The notes under the pieces were generated by a model, which was given only the letters and a program-made list of their open reading frames with translations, was not told the DNA's origin and ran no database searches. Source: Paroedura picta (taxonomy: Eukaryota; Chordata; Lepidosauria; Squamata; Gekkonidae). From it: 64,000 nt of DNA. Made by a program: the position numbers and the translations under genes. Shown one piece after another: positions 25,122 through 35,346 of the stretch (positions are counted from its first letter, which is position 1; each line of letters starts with the position of its first letter). The DNA is taken from assembly GCF_049243985.1 (NCBI RefSeq), contig NC_135372.1, positions 99,501,318-99,565,317 on the forward strand, in the 5' to 3' direction.

Positions 25122-25127
25122 TTTATT
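25122..25127 (-). terminator. KISS1: Candidate KISS1 poly(A) signal
   Basis: AATAAA on the minus strand, about 207 nt past the KISS1 stop codon, which fits a short 3' UTR. Position only; no transcript evidence. Confidence 0.45.
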
Positions 25128-25333
25128 TAATCTCTTCATTGAAATTCTGGCACTAGGTATCTTATGAGTTTCTAAGAATCAAGGGCCCTAGGCTGGTGGC
25201 ATTTCTTCTACTTCAGCCATTCTTTTGGAACTCTAATGAATGAACTCATCAAAATACAGAGCCAATGGATACTTTCTTTTGCCCTTTGTCCCACCTGCTC
25301 CCTGCCATACTTTGGTAGAGTTTTTCTGTGTCT

Positions 25334-25632
25334 TCATATTTGCATTTTGGTTTTCACTGCTTGCCTCTTGCCGTATCTTAAGCCAAATGAATTCCAGTTA
25401 TAAGTGGAGAGGTCCTTCTCCCGTTCCACCAGCAGGGCCTCTTGAGGGATGGAGATCACGCTGCTTTTCATTGGATGCATCCCTGGCCATGACTGCATTT
25501 GCTGATCCTGCCGCTTGCACAGAAGGGATGGGGTGGATTTCAGACCTGCTGTCCCAGAGTGAGGCTGCCTTTCAGGACCTGGAATGGCATTAGCCCACTG
25601 GATTGGGCTGACAATGTTTTTGGCCAGTTTGT
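25334..25632 (-). CDS. KISS1: KISS1 second coding exon (kisspeptin peptide)
   Basis: 299 nt ending in TGA. Acceptor TGTTTCCTTAG|ACAAAC has a strong pyrimidine tract. The last 22 codons hold YNWNSFGLRYGKR and a nine-residue tail. The frame closes only in the phase given by the upstream exon, which supports the join. Confidence 0.95.
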
Positions 25633-26564
25633 CTAAGGAAACAGAGAGATACCTTTTAGAGGCTCACTGCTTGGAGGAAGAGGTGTATTACTCAAATAAA
25701 TGTAAAATTACAGTAAAATTACAAGCAGCATAAAAATAAATTTCAAAGGTACCTCTGACACAACCACATGCTGTCTCCTGAGAACTAGTAATGTGAAGTG
25801 ATCTATGGATTTCACAGCAGTGGTTTTCACCATGAACAGGGTTCACCCACCCAATGCTTGCTGTGGTGCCATGCAAGTTCAGGGTTCAAAGTTTGTGATG
25901 TCCCCCCCCCCCGACCCATGACTCCCTCCCAAATCCAATGAACTTCCATTTTCCTGGTTCATGCCTACCTCTAGTGGTTACCAGTGGAATGGTGATATCC
26001 CGCCGGCATGGTTTCAAGTAACCCACAAGCCAGGATGCCGGGAAGCAAAATACTGAAACAATCTTGATTCCAGAACTCAGAATCATCTAGGTATGTTCCT
26101 TGGGTGGAAACTCCCAAGTAGGACCCATTCACATGGCTGCTGGGCTAGTGGTAGCCCCCTTTTTATTCAGCATTTGGAAGCTCCTTGCTAGTATGTATAC
26201 CTTGAGAAAGTGCACATGAACAGTGCAATCCTAAGAATACTTTCCTTGGAGTAAGCCTCACTGAATAAATAGGCCCTTTAATAGACCCGTGTATGGTGGC
26301 ACCCATGTGTTACAAAATTACCTGCCATCCCAGTTTCACACATATACCCCACCAACATTTGCGCAAGCTATTGAGTGTATATGTATGTGTAAAATGGGAA
26401 CTTATTCCTTGAACCTGCAAAGGTTAATGCTAGAACTATAAGAGTTGATTCTACATGGTACCTTTGTGCCAGGCATCTTTAAGAACAGATAAGCTGCCTG
26501 CAGGTTCTCCAAAATGCGCTCTGAAGAGAAACAGGAGCAGCAGCATAGAACCAAGCATGCTCAT
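25334..26564 (-). CDS. KISS1: Kisspeptin-1 precursor, complete coding sequence
   Basis: Secreted neuropeptide precursor; in mammals the amidated product activates KISS1R on GnRH neurons. Two coding exons, 26462-26564 and 25334-25632 (402 nt, 133 residues; human 138), joined at a phase-1 GT-AG intron after codon 34. Signal peptide MSMLGSMLLLLFLFRAHFG ends before EP at residues 20-21, the same spacing as human. A KR site (74-75) precedes a predicted 46-residue peptide (76-121, N-terminal Gln) whose C-terminus is YNWNSFGLRY (112-121), followed by Gly122 (amide donor) and KR at 123-124. Upstream LLVEREKDL matches human VLVQREKDL. The middle of the precursor is diverged, as usual in this family. 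It lies between GOLT1A and REN in the same orientation, the mammalian order. Nothing indicates a pseudogene. The alternative, KISS2, is unlikely because its core is FNxNPFGLRF. Confidence 0.95.
26462..26564 (-). CDS. KISS1: KISS1 first coding exon (signal peptide)
   Basis: 103 nt, 34 codons plus G. The mRNA exon probably starts at 26581 after a good acceptor (TGCTATTTCAG|ATTTG), leaving a short leader before the ATG and implying a separate upstream non-coding exon, as in mammals. I chose the first ATG (MSML) after this acceptor. An open frame continues further upstream but crosses the acceptor. The donor CACAAAG|GTACCA is off consensus at +4 and +5. Confidence 0.92.
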
Positions 26565-28183
26565 TCTGAACTGGATCAAATCTGAAATAGCAGATGAAAA
26601 AGAGGGTGGAAATATCAAGGAAATGCCCACCAAAGGTGGGTGGGAATGCTTGGTCTTCTAGCAGTCCTCTTAAGCATGACACTGAAAATTCCACTGGCAT
26701 TTCACTCATGCTGTTGGAACCACATATGAATACTGCTAATAAAGAATAAATTTTGTAGGAGAAAATGGATACACAGTTCTAACCAGATGAGAGATGAGAA
26801 CTGGGCCCCAAATTTTGATCTCCTAATATTATACTCTACAGATCCATGTACACAGAACACTCATTCCCTATCCCCAGTATCTAAATGTGACCTGCTCTGG
26901 TCTGGTACATGTAACTACACAGGCACATATTCATGGCTATCTCCTCCTTCATGCTCCTGTCCTTCAAGTTCTTCTAGTGGTGTTTCCGGATGTCCTAGTG
27001 TACAGTTCTTGCCCAGAAATTGCAAAATTAAATATGAATAGTGCAGTAATGGTGCAGTCGTCAACAACCTGTTGATGCGTTTAGGATTGCACTATGTTTG
27101 CCTTGACTACACAAGCCTTTTGTGCTTCATTCCCATAGCACAAGTCTTTTGCTTTAAAATGTCCAGGGCAATCTGTTCATCTCTGTCCAAGCCATCGGCA
27201 TTTCATTTGATGGAAGGGTTTCCAGAGCTTCTCTGAAACTAAGGTGGAAGCAAGGGCTAAATACTTCCTTCTATAAACAAAAGGCACGGCAACAAAACAC
27301 TTCCTTCCATAATACTTCTCCCCTGATCTAAATTTCCCCCTCCCCAAAACTGCTTTCAACCTTTGATGTAGGAGATCCTCACCCAGTTGTCTTACATCCA
27401 CACATCATGTCTAGTTTGGTTTGGTGCCCGACTGTACACTTGAGGATAATGTCTCTGACCTACCACAAAGCAAATGCAGATGTATAAAGAACATCTGGCA
27501 AGCATCTAATGGCTTAATTAAATATGGCAAGAAGAGGAAAGTGCATTGCAGCCTCAGAGGACCTTTGGTTCAGCCAGGGTGTGGATGGAGGTGAGATTAA
27601 TTCAGATGGCTGATTAAATTATCAGAAGGGTCCCCTCGACCACCAACTTCCATCAGCCTCAAGGAGCTTCAGCTTTCAGAATTCTTTCTCCATTAACTAG
27701 CTGATTATTTTAATAGTAACAGGATTGATTGCTGATGGCCTTGTCCTATGGCCCCTCCTTCCTTATTCAGGTCATCAAATGATCCTTTGCAGAACAAGTT
27801 CCAGGAAAACAGCTGAAATCACTGAAAAAGAAGATATATAAGACAATTGTCTTCCCCAATGCAATCAACCTAGGCAGGATCAATTAATTTCTGACTGTAA
27901 AAGAGATGCTTGAAATCTAACACTTGTAACAGTAGCAGGTTTTTCCCGTGCCAGACTATTCATAGACTAAATATATTGCTTTCATTACTCTTCAAATTTC
28001 AGTTTTCTGTGCAATTAGAAGAAACGCTGTCTTAAGTGAAGACTAAGTTGCATGCTTGTTATGTACAAAGAAATATAACAATAGGAGTTTGGCTCAGAGG
28101 AAGAATTCAGGGGTGCTGAGACAAATAATTCAGTAAATAAGAAATAGAGATCAATAATTTGCTCTGCCATATTAGAAGTAAAC

Positions 28184-28441
28184 AGTTTGGCGTAGTGGTT
28201 AGGAGTGTGGACTTCTAATCTGGCAAGCTGGGTTCGATTCTGCACTCCCCCACATACAACCAGCTGGGTGACCTTGGGCTCGCCACAGCACTGGGAAAAC
28301 TGTTCTGGGCTCTCTCAGCCTCACCTACATCATAGGGTGTCTGTTGTGGGGAGAGGAAAGGGAAGGCGATTATAAGCCGCTTTAAACTTCCTTTGGCTAT
28401 AGAAAAGCAGAATATAAGAACCAATTCTTCTTCTTCTTCTG
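28184..28441 (+). mobile_element. tRNA-derived SINE (ACA-like), full length
   Basis: A-box GCGTAGTGGTTAGGAG, B-box GGTTCGATTC, then CAGCTGGGTGACCTTGGGCT, ending ATATAAGAACCAATTCTTCT with TTC repeats. Upstream of KISS1. Confidence 0.92.
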
Positions 28442-29019
28442 TGTACATGCACACTTCTTCAGATACAGTGAAACAGAATTTGCTCAACCACTACTTATTG
28501 GGGTTAGTTGCCAGGAAGGGCTTGACTCTAACAGGGTGATTATAGCTGAGACTGGACTAAGGTCTGTGAGGTCTGTGAATGGCAGCAAATCCCCCCTCAG
28601 GCTGTGTCAGTGCTGACTTCCTTCAGGCAGGGGGTTGAGGCATTTTCCCCACCCTTCCGGCCCTGTTTACATCCAGGCATTCTTTGTTCTCCGGCCTCTC
28701 CAGCGGCAGGGCTTGTGGCTGGGCTGTGGGCCAGGAGCTGATTTGACACATGAAAGTGGGATTTATGGGATGCTGCTTTGATTCTAGTGGGGCTGCAAAG
28801 GAGAGGCGTGGAGTTTGGGCCCGGGGCAGGAGGGAGGCTGTCAATGGCCGGCTGCTGCTTCTCCTGCCAGATTTTTCTCAGATTCGTCTCACCCGACTGG
28901 CTAGAACAATGGTCTGTCCTGATGAGGGCCCCTTCCACTCTCCGCCCACTTAGCCCTTAATCAATTATATATACCACTCCCCAAGCGGTTACAGATTGCC
29001 AGGATTTGGTGGTTATATA

Positions 29020-29290
29020 AGGCTGCCAACTCTGGATCAGGAAATTCCTGGAGATTTTTTTTGGGGTGGGGGAGGACCTCAGCCAGATTGTAAATTATTT
29101 TACTTATTTAAAAAATTCCTTTGCTTCCTTTCCTGTCAAATAGGGCCCTCAAGAAGGCAAACATTACAATAGCCTTTAAAATAAAGATGTATATAAATAT
29201 AAACATATCAACACCACAACCATAATGCCATAGGATCCAGCCTCCAAAGCAGTCATTTTCTCCAGGGTAACTGATTTCTGTAGTCTGTTT
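29020..29290. repeat. TGGCAACCCT-type palindromic repeat, interrupted
   Basis: GGCTGCCAACTCTGGATCAG, AATTCCTGGAGATTTTTTTT, then CATAATGCCATAGGATCCAG and TTTTCTCCAGGGTAACTGAT. An AT-rich segment (about 29090-29215) splits it. Confidence 0.45.
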
Positions 29291-29991
29291 TATTACATAA
29301 ATCATGCAATTATCCTAGAAACCATATTTGATAATGCTTGTAAAATGACAAGGAACACATCAACACCAAATGAGTTCTCTGCTTTTAACTTTTTTGGAAG
29401 TTTACCTCAGGTGATAGTTTCCCCAACTACGGTTTCTAGAGTGTGTGTGTGTGTGTGGGGGGGATCCATCCCTTCTCTTTCTGTATCAGTATCCTGCCTT
29501 GTAAAGGCCTTCTTTAGCATGACATTTGTGTGCTTCAGCAGACCTATGAAGCATAGTAAATAATACTTGGCATTTATCATTAGTTCTAACAACTAGCCTA
29601 TATGGTAGGTAAGTATTATCCACCCCTATTGAACAGGTATATGTGAGGATGAGAGATAATGAACTGTTGGATATCTTTTGTGAGTTCATGATGGGGGAAG
29701 ATTTGTTCCAGGGAGTTCCCCAGCTGATACCATATCCTGTGGCCATTCATTAGGCGATTATTTGACAGTTCCCAGAGCATTAAGTAAGGGTTCAGTAGAG
29801 TTGAGTAATTACGCTAGTACCAAGTAAGGAAATGGGGCTATAACAATTACAATGCTAAGATGAGATATGTTCATATTTCTCACACAGAATTATTATTTGC
29901 TTATACACTTATTTATATCCTTATCAGCAAGCAAACCTTCCTAGCAGGGACACAGTACTGCAAATCACAAACTGTTACTATTAGCAAACAG

Positions 29992-30030
29992 GAAGGAAGG
30001 AAGGAAGGAAGGAAGGAAGGAAGGAAGGAA

Positions 30031-30067
<37 letters not shown>

Positions 30068-30082
30068 GTTGATTGACTGATT
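29992..30082. repeat. Compound microsatellite (GGAA)n-(GATT)n
   Basis: About nine GGAA units run directly into GATT units that degrade to GGTT. Simple-sequence DNA. Confidence 0.95.
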
Positions 30083-30151
30083 TGCTCAAGCCCATAGGTT
30101 AAGGCAGCTGTCAAAGAGCATGGATTGACACAAAAACAATAATGAAATACC

Positions 30152-30290
30152 AGGGGTCAGCAGCCTTTTATAATTAATTAAAGAGCCAAACGATGTCAAA
30201 GTTTCTAAACCGCCCTGAGCCTTCGGGGAGGGCGGTATATAAATCTAAATAAATAAAATAAAATAAAATAAAAATAAAATAAAATAAAAG
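30152..30290 (+). repeat. hAT end fragment followed by a LINE 3' tail and AAAT microsatellite
   Basis: CAGGGGTCAGCAGCCTTTTA resembles a hAT terminus. ACCGCCCTGAGCCTTCGGGG and GGGCGGTATATAAATCTAAA is a common squamate LINE 3' end, then AAATA repeats. Confidence 0.55.
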
Positions 30291-30602
30291 TTCAGCACAA
30301 GAAATCCAGAAAAGTCAGTATAAGGAAGTCCATTTGTATGACTGACGATATACATCTTAACATTACTGATAACAGACCTGTCACTTCAGGAACCAGAACA
30401 CCTAACAACAACATACAATGGCTAATCAGAGAAGCACCCTGTTCAGTTGTTTCGGTGCACAGGCAGAAATCTAGCTTCCTGACAAAAGTTCACTTCTATC
30501 ATTTCCCTCCCCTAACACACCCATTTCCCAAAGATCTCAGGGGGATGTTCATGAGTTTCTCTACCTTGAATTCATCATCTTTGCAATGCTGTGGGACGGG
30601 AC

Positions 30603-30722
30603 AGGCTGAAAGAGGGTAAATGGTCCAAGATCACCCAGGAAGTTTCATAGGTGGAAGGAGGCTTGAGCCCAGGTGTGGTGAGTCCTACCCTGAGACACTA
30701 ACCACTATACCAGTCTCTGGCC
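30603..30722 (-). repeat. tRNA-SINE-like fragment
   Basis: TGGTCCAAGATCACCCAGGA, then GCTTGAGCCCAGGTGTGG and CACTAACCACTATACCAG, a reversed A/B-box layout. Degenerate. Similar remnants occur near 42230-42300 and 62640-62700. Confidence 0.45.
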
Positions 30723-30898
30723 ATGCAACACATAGACAGGGTCAGAGATTGCCACAGCCTCCACTAACGGATCATTCCCTTGTGACCAGTGGTGAAGTCA
30801 GGACATGAGGCATGTCCAGACTATTCACCTCTTCCCCTTGCCCAAAGTATTGACAATCTATCTTCAGCCTTCACCTGATATTTATGACTGTGTACTCT

Positions 30899-31167
30899 TA
30901 GAATCATAGAATCATAAGAGTTGTAAGGGACCTCCAGGGCCATCTAGTCCAACGCCCTGCACTCTGTAGAATCTCACAACTACCTGCCCACTCACAGTAA
31001 CCCAATTTCATGACCAAATGATTCCCCCCCACACACACCAAAAATCTCCAGAATCCAGCCTGGCCTGGAGGAAATTCACCTATGATCCCACAGCAGCAAT
31101 GAGCAGTTCCCTGGGTATGCAAGGGAGAGCCACAAGAGACAAACACTGGCACATCCCTTCCTGTCTG
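30899..31167 (-). mobile_element. CR1 LINE 3' segment
   Basis: AGAATCATAGAATCATAAGA then AAGGGACCTCCAGGGCCATC, followed by CR1 3' UTR-type sequence down to GGGAGAGCCACAAGAGA. Confidence 0.88.
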
Positions 31168-32690
31168 AAGGTCACTCTTAAAAAAACTTTCTATACAGTT
31201 AAAATGCCTGTAAATAGAAATGAACCCCTTTTATTTAAAAAATAGCATATGTCTTGCAGAACTGAAAAGACATGGAGTTGTGCAATCCAACACTACCCAT
31301 ATTTACCTGGTCATAAGCCCCGGTGAACTCAATTTGGTGTGCACCCAAGTATATGTGTGGAGGCTTGCAGCATAATCTTAATAGTCCTTGTCCTCTGCTT
31401 ACCTTGAGTTTTTGGGGATCGTTGCCAGTACTTCTGCTGCTTTTGTTTGATCACTGGAAAAGCAAGAGAACCACTCGGCTTCAGAGTTCAGGTCTCTTTC
31501 AAGTATACTATAACCCCCTCTGTTTATTGTATGACCAGCTGGTGACATCAGCAACACTGGACCCTCCTCCGCCATTCATCTTGGCAATCTCCTCTCCTCA
31601 AGTGTTTCCACTTTACAAAGAAGGCAGCACATCTGTTCTCCCTGGCTGCTGTAGAAGGCACATTTTGCCTTTGCGACAGAACTTGTGCCTCTAATCTTGC
31701 CCCTCGCCCCTACAGCTGAACCCAACCTATTAGTGAAAACTACTATCATTCAAACTGATGTGTTTTTTTTTTTGCCCAGCTAGACTGAAGCTGGTGTGGC
31801 CCTTGATTTTAATTAGCCTAAACTTAACTTACATATGCTGTGTTCCCATCATCAGATCTCATAATAATTTTGTATTTGAGTTAAAGCCATAGCATTCTAT
31901 GGGACTGAAGAGACGTTTGACCTTAAAAACAGATTAATGGAATCCTTTGCCCAACCATGACTAGATAAGCCTCTTGTCCATTGGCATCCTCAGATTACTC
32001 CACAGATGAAGATGGGAATGCCAGGCTTTGCACTCTTGGCAGGATTTTTGCTTTCGGGAAAAGTAGTGGTGCTTTTCCAAATGCCTGACCGGTCCAGAAG
32101 AGTATTGCAGCCAGTCCACCTGTAGCCTTTAGCCATTGATGCTGTCTGTGCCACCTTCTGGCAGCACCAACTTCTCTCATACCAAGATTCTTCCGGTTGC
32201 AGTCAGAGGTCACTTTTCAGCAACATAGGTATGGCCCCAGGTTGTTGCCATGCTTGTGTGTGTGCCTGCCTTCACACCTACAGTGCAGTGGAGGAATCCC
32301 AATCAGAAACTATTCTGGTTACCTATGATAGATGAGTGCAGGTGTGGGAATTCACAGGATCTAGTTACCCCATAAGGACACAAACTGGGATTTTAAACAA
32401 AACAGTGAAGAGGATGCTGGTACCCTCCCCCCTCAAAGACTTCTCTTCCTCAGACAGTCGCATTCTGTCACCTACTCCTTATAGTCCCATATGAACTAAG
32501 GGTCGATTCAGCCCAAATTGATTTGGTATATGCTGAATCATCCCAATCCCAATAATGGGATTGGGATTTGGCAAGCATTAAGATTTCCAAACTGATTTGG
32601 CTCCATTATACCCTGCATAGGAGTTCACCTCAGCCGAAGCATACCAAATGTTAGGGCCAAATATTCTTTGAAAGAGCAGCACCTCTGCTG

Positions 32691-32872
32691 GTGAGAGGGC
32701 TTTGCGGCCCAAAGGGAGGCTGGCACAGCTGCGCTGCCAGGGGGGGGGGGAATTTCCCTTCTCTTTGGGCCACAAAGCCCTCTCGTTGTGGTGAGAGGGC
32801 TTTGTGGCCCAAAGGGAGGTTGGGGCGGCTGCACCGCTGGCGCATGGGGGGGGGATTCCCCTTTCCTTTGGC
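32691..32872. repeat. Two-copy tandem of a hairpin-forming unit
   Basis: GGTGAGAGGGCTTTGCGGCC and GGTGAGAGGGCTTTGTGGCC start two units about 98-100 bp apart. Inside the first, GAGGGCTTTGCGGCCCAAAG pairs with the downstream CTTTGGGCCACAAAGCCCTC. Confidence 0.75.
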
Positions 32873-34234
32873 TTACACCCTCACAGGCCCTCCTGCCTGC
32901 CATCCCCTTCAATGCCCATTTTTAAAATGGGCTTTGCTCCTAGTTTTATTTTAATTCTTTATATTGTTTATTGTGATAGTCTCTCCAGCCCACTGAAGAA
33001 GCAGAAATCTAACAGAACAAAGTCTAATGGATCTTCATGTAGATTACAGTATGACATTTAAGACAAGATTTCAAGCTGCTTTGAGACTCCTCCAGGTAGC
33101 AAAAAAACGGGTATAAAAAAAGTTTTCTTCTTCACAACAAAACTCCACATGTCTCTCCTCACCCCTTCCCATGACCACCTGTAAAAGATTACTTTCTTCT
33201 CATTTTGCAAAAAACATCTTTAGTTTCACCTACAAATATGACATTTTGATAAACAGTTTATTTTATATATTAAATATATATAAAAATAAAAAGTACAGAA
33301 AAGTAGTTGCAGTAATGGGTACTGATTTATCATGGTGGTGGTTGTTTTGAAATTGACTGATTCTAAGTACAGTTTTTTTTTAAACTGTACTTTAAAACTA
33401 CAAGTCATTGTGAGAAACTTACCTCTCCCTGTCTTAAGCATAGCTCTAGACAGATGCAATCTCGTTCATTGGGAATTTATTCCCCCCCCCCATTCTTTCA
33501 GCTGATATTAGGGCTGAATTTGGCAGGAGAAGGAAGTCAAATCATGAAGGTGTCTTTACATGGGTTGCCTTGTCCCTTGAACTGGATGCTAGAAATTACT
33601 TCACTTAGTTCCTGCAGTTTCAATTTTTTCCATAAAGCACCATGAAGGTATTCTGCAGTGGGAGACACATGCTAATTGTTTCAGAAATCCTTGAAACTAG
33701 TGCGAAGGATGCAGCGTTACCCTAGTGTGTAAATTTATCCCAGTGTTACCACTGGCGAACTTTTAAAAATTAATTGGGTAAGGGGCTAAGAACAACCAAA
33801 TAAATCTGTGCTTGTTGAACCTATGCTCATTGTAATGTATACTAGGCTGTTAAAGTAGCCTTCAGCACTCATGGAATCACAACTGCTCATACAATTCAAA
33901 TACCCTTGGAGTTCACACTAGGCTGTGAGTCTGCCAGTGGTCCCACTTGTTCCCATTGCAGATCACAATGGACTTTTGAAGTATGTAATGGGCAAAAGCT
34001 TCCATAAGAACAGTTCTCAGGGGCACGGTCACTCTGGGAGGGGCCTTTAGAGCAAGTTACTTTCTCATGATGTGTGGATTCGGAGGGACTCTCAGAAAGC
34101 ACCTTTGTCTGGAGTGCCTCTGGCAATTCTCAGGAGCCCAGGGACAAATCACTGAGAACACAAAAAGCTGCACAACAAGATCAGTTTGCTTGCAGAATGT
34201 GATGCTGTCGTTCTCTGGAGACTGTTCACCCGGG

Positions 34235-34273
34235 CTATACCATGGAACTGGTATCTCCAAGTTTCTGGAACAG
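34235..34273 (-). CDS. GOLT1A: GOLT1A terminal coding exon 5
   Basis: 39 nt: LFQKLGDTSSMV and TAG. Acceptor TTTCTTGTTGCAG|CTG, phase 0, about 2.2 kb from exon 4. Found by searching for the conserved SSMV-stop ending; it brings the protein to the family length exactly. Confidence 0.92.
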   Translation of the reverse strand: MFQKLGDTSSMV

Positions 34274-35292
34274 CTGCAACAAGAAATCATTCTTACCAAC
34301 AGCTCTTCTCTAAAGGATTATACAGTGGATTGAAAAAACAACCAAAATAAGCATGTAATCACAAATATATGACAATTGAACTGCACTGGTTTCTTAAAAG
34401 AGGAGGAAGTTTATTTCGGTTTTGGTTTTTTTAAGCTAAGAAGAAATCAAGGAGGCTGCAGTAGTTCAAATTTGCATTCCCTTGACTCTGTATCACTGTC
34501 AATGGGTCACCATCAATGTGAAACATCATGACCCCTTGAATTTTTCACTGTTATAGGTGAAGCATCTGAGAAAGAAGACTCCCCCCCCCATCTCCTCTTC
34601 ACATCATGATCTGCTTCTTCAGAAAAAGATGATGGCAGGAATTGGCAGGTGGGCCCACTGGGTGCCCAGAGAGAGCGTTTCTCTTTCTTCCTCTCATACC
34701 AGATGCTTCAGACACACAGTTCACAAGGTGCCCAGTAGCTGTTAATCCCAGAAACTACGCTTCCTCCCTCCACCATGTCACCTCAGAGGCATTCTGAGAA
34801 GAAGAGTTGACAGGAAGCACGAGATCCATTTTTTGAGCTTAGGTGTGGGGAATTTGGGAACCCGTTGGCCCTACCCGGGATATCAGTGAGAATACCATGG
34901 TGCTCCAATCAATAGATGCAATTGAAATCAGGCTTGAGAGAATTTAGTGTGCTTGAGCCCAGTTCCAAAATGGCCTCTCCTTTTCGTAGAACATACTGTG
35001 CCAATTCCAGATTGTGTATGTGATATTCTCCAGACCTAAGGAGTCTGTTCTCCAATTAGTGCTTTGGTTGTGGGAAAATCCCATTTCCTAGTATTTGTAA
35101 ATATAGCACACTAACCACTCAGACTTTAAATGCAATTTGAATACTGTTTGGCCTGAGGTTATATGCTGTCAACTAGTTACATTGGTCCACATTGAAGGCA
35201 GTTTAATTGTTTGTATTGAATTTCTATGGTTGTTTTTAAATTAGCTTGTTACCCACCCTGAGCTGACCAGGGAAAGGCAGGATAGAAATATA

Positions 35293-35346
<54 letters not shown>

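Larger units (their letters stand above)
26582..34234. other. KISS1-GOLT1A intergenic region
   Basis: About 7.7 kb. Should hold the KISS1 non-coding first exon and promoter, which I cannot place. Contains SINE, CR1 and microsatellite copies listed separately; no other conserved coding exon recognised. A minus-strand AATAAA at 33476-33481, about 750 nt past the GOLT1A stop, is a possible GOLT1A poly(A) signal. Confidence 0.5.

Noticed and set aside
28190-28260. tRNA gene
   Set aside because: A and B boxes belong to a SINE; no cloverleaf-forming acceptor stem and the copy continues into SINE body.
28597-28938. 113-residue minus-strand open frame upstream of KISS1
   Set aside because: Considered as a possible kisspeptin-like exon; lacks a signal peptide, RF/RY-amide motif and splice support.
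29992-30082. CRISPR-like direct repeats
   Set aside because: Simple tetranucleotide microsatellite with no spacers.
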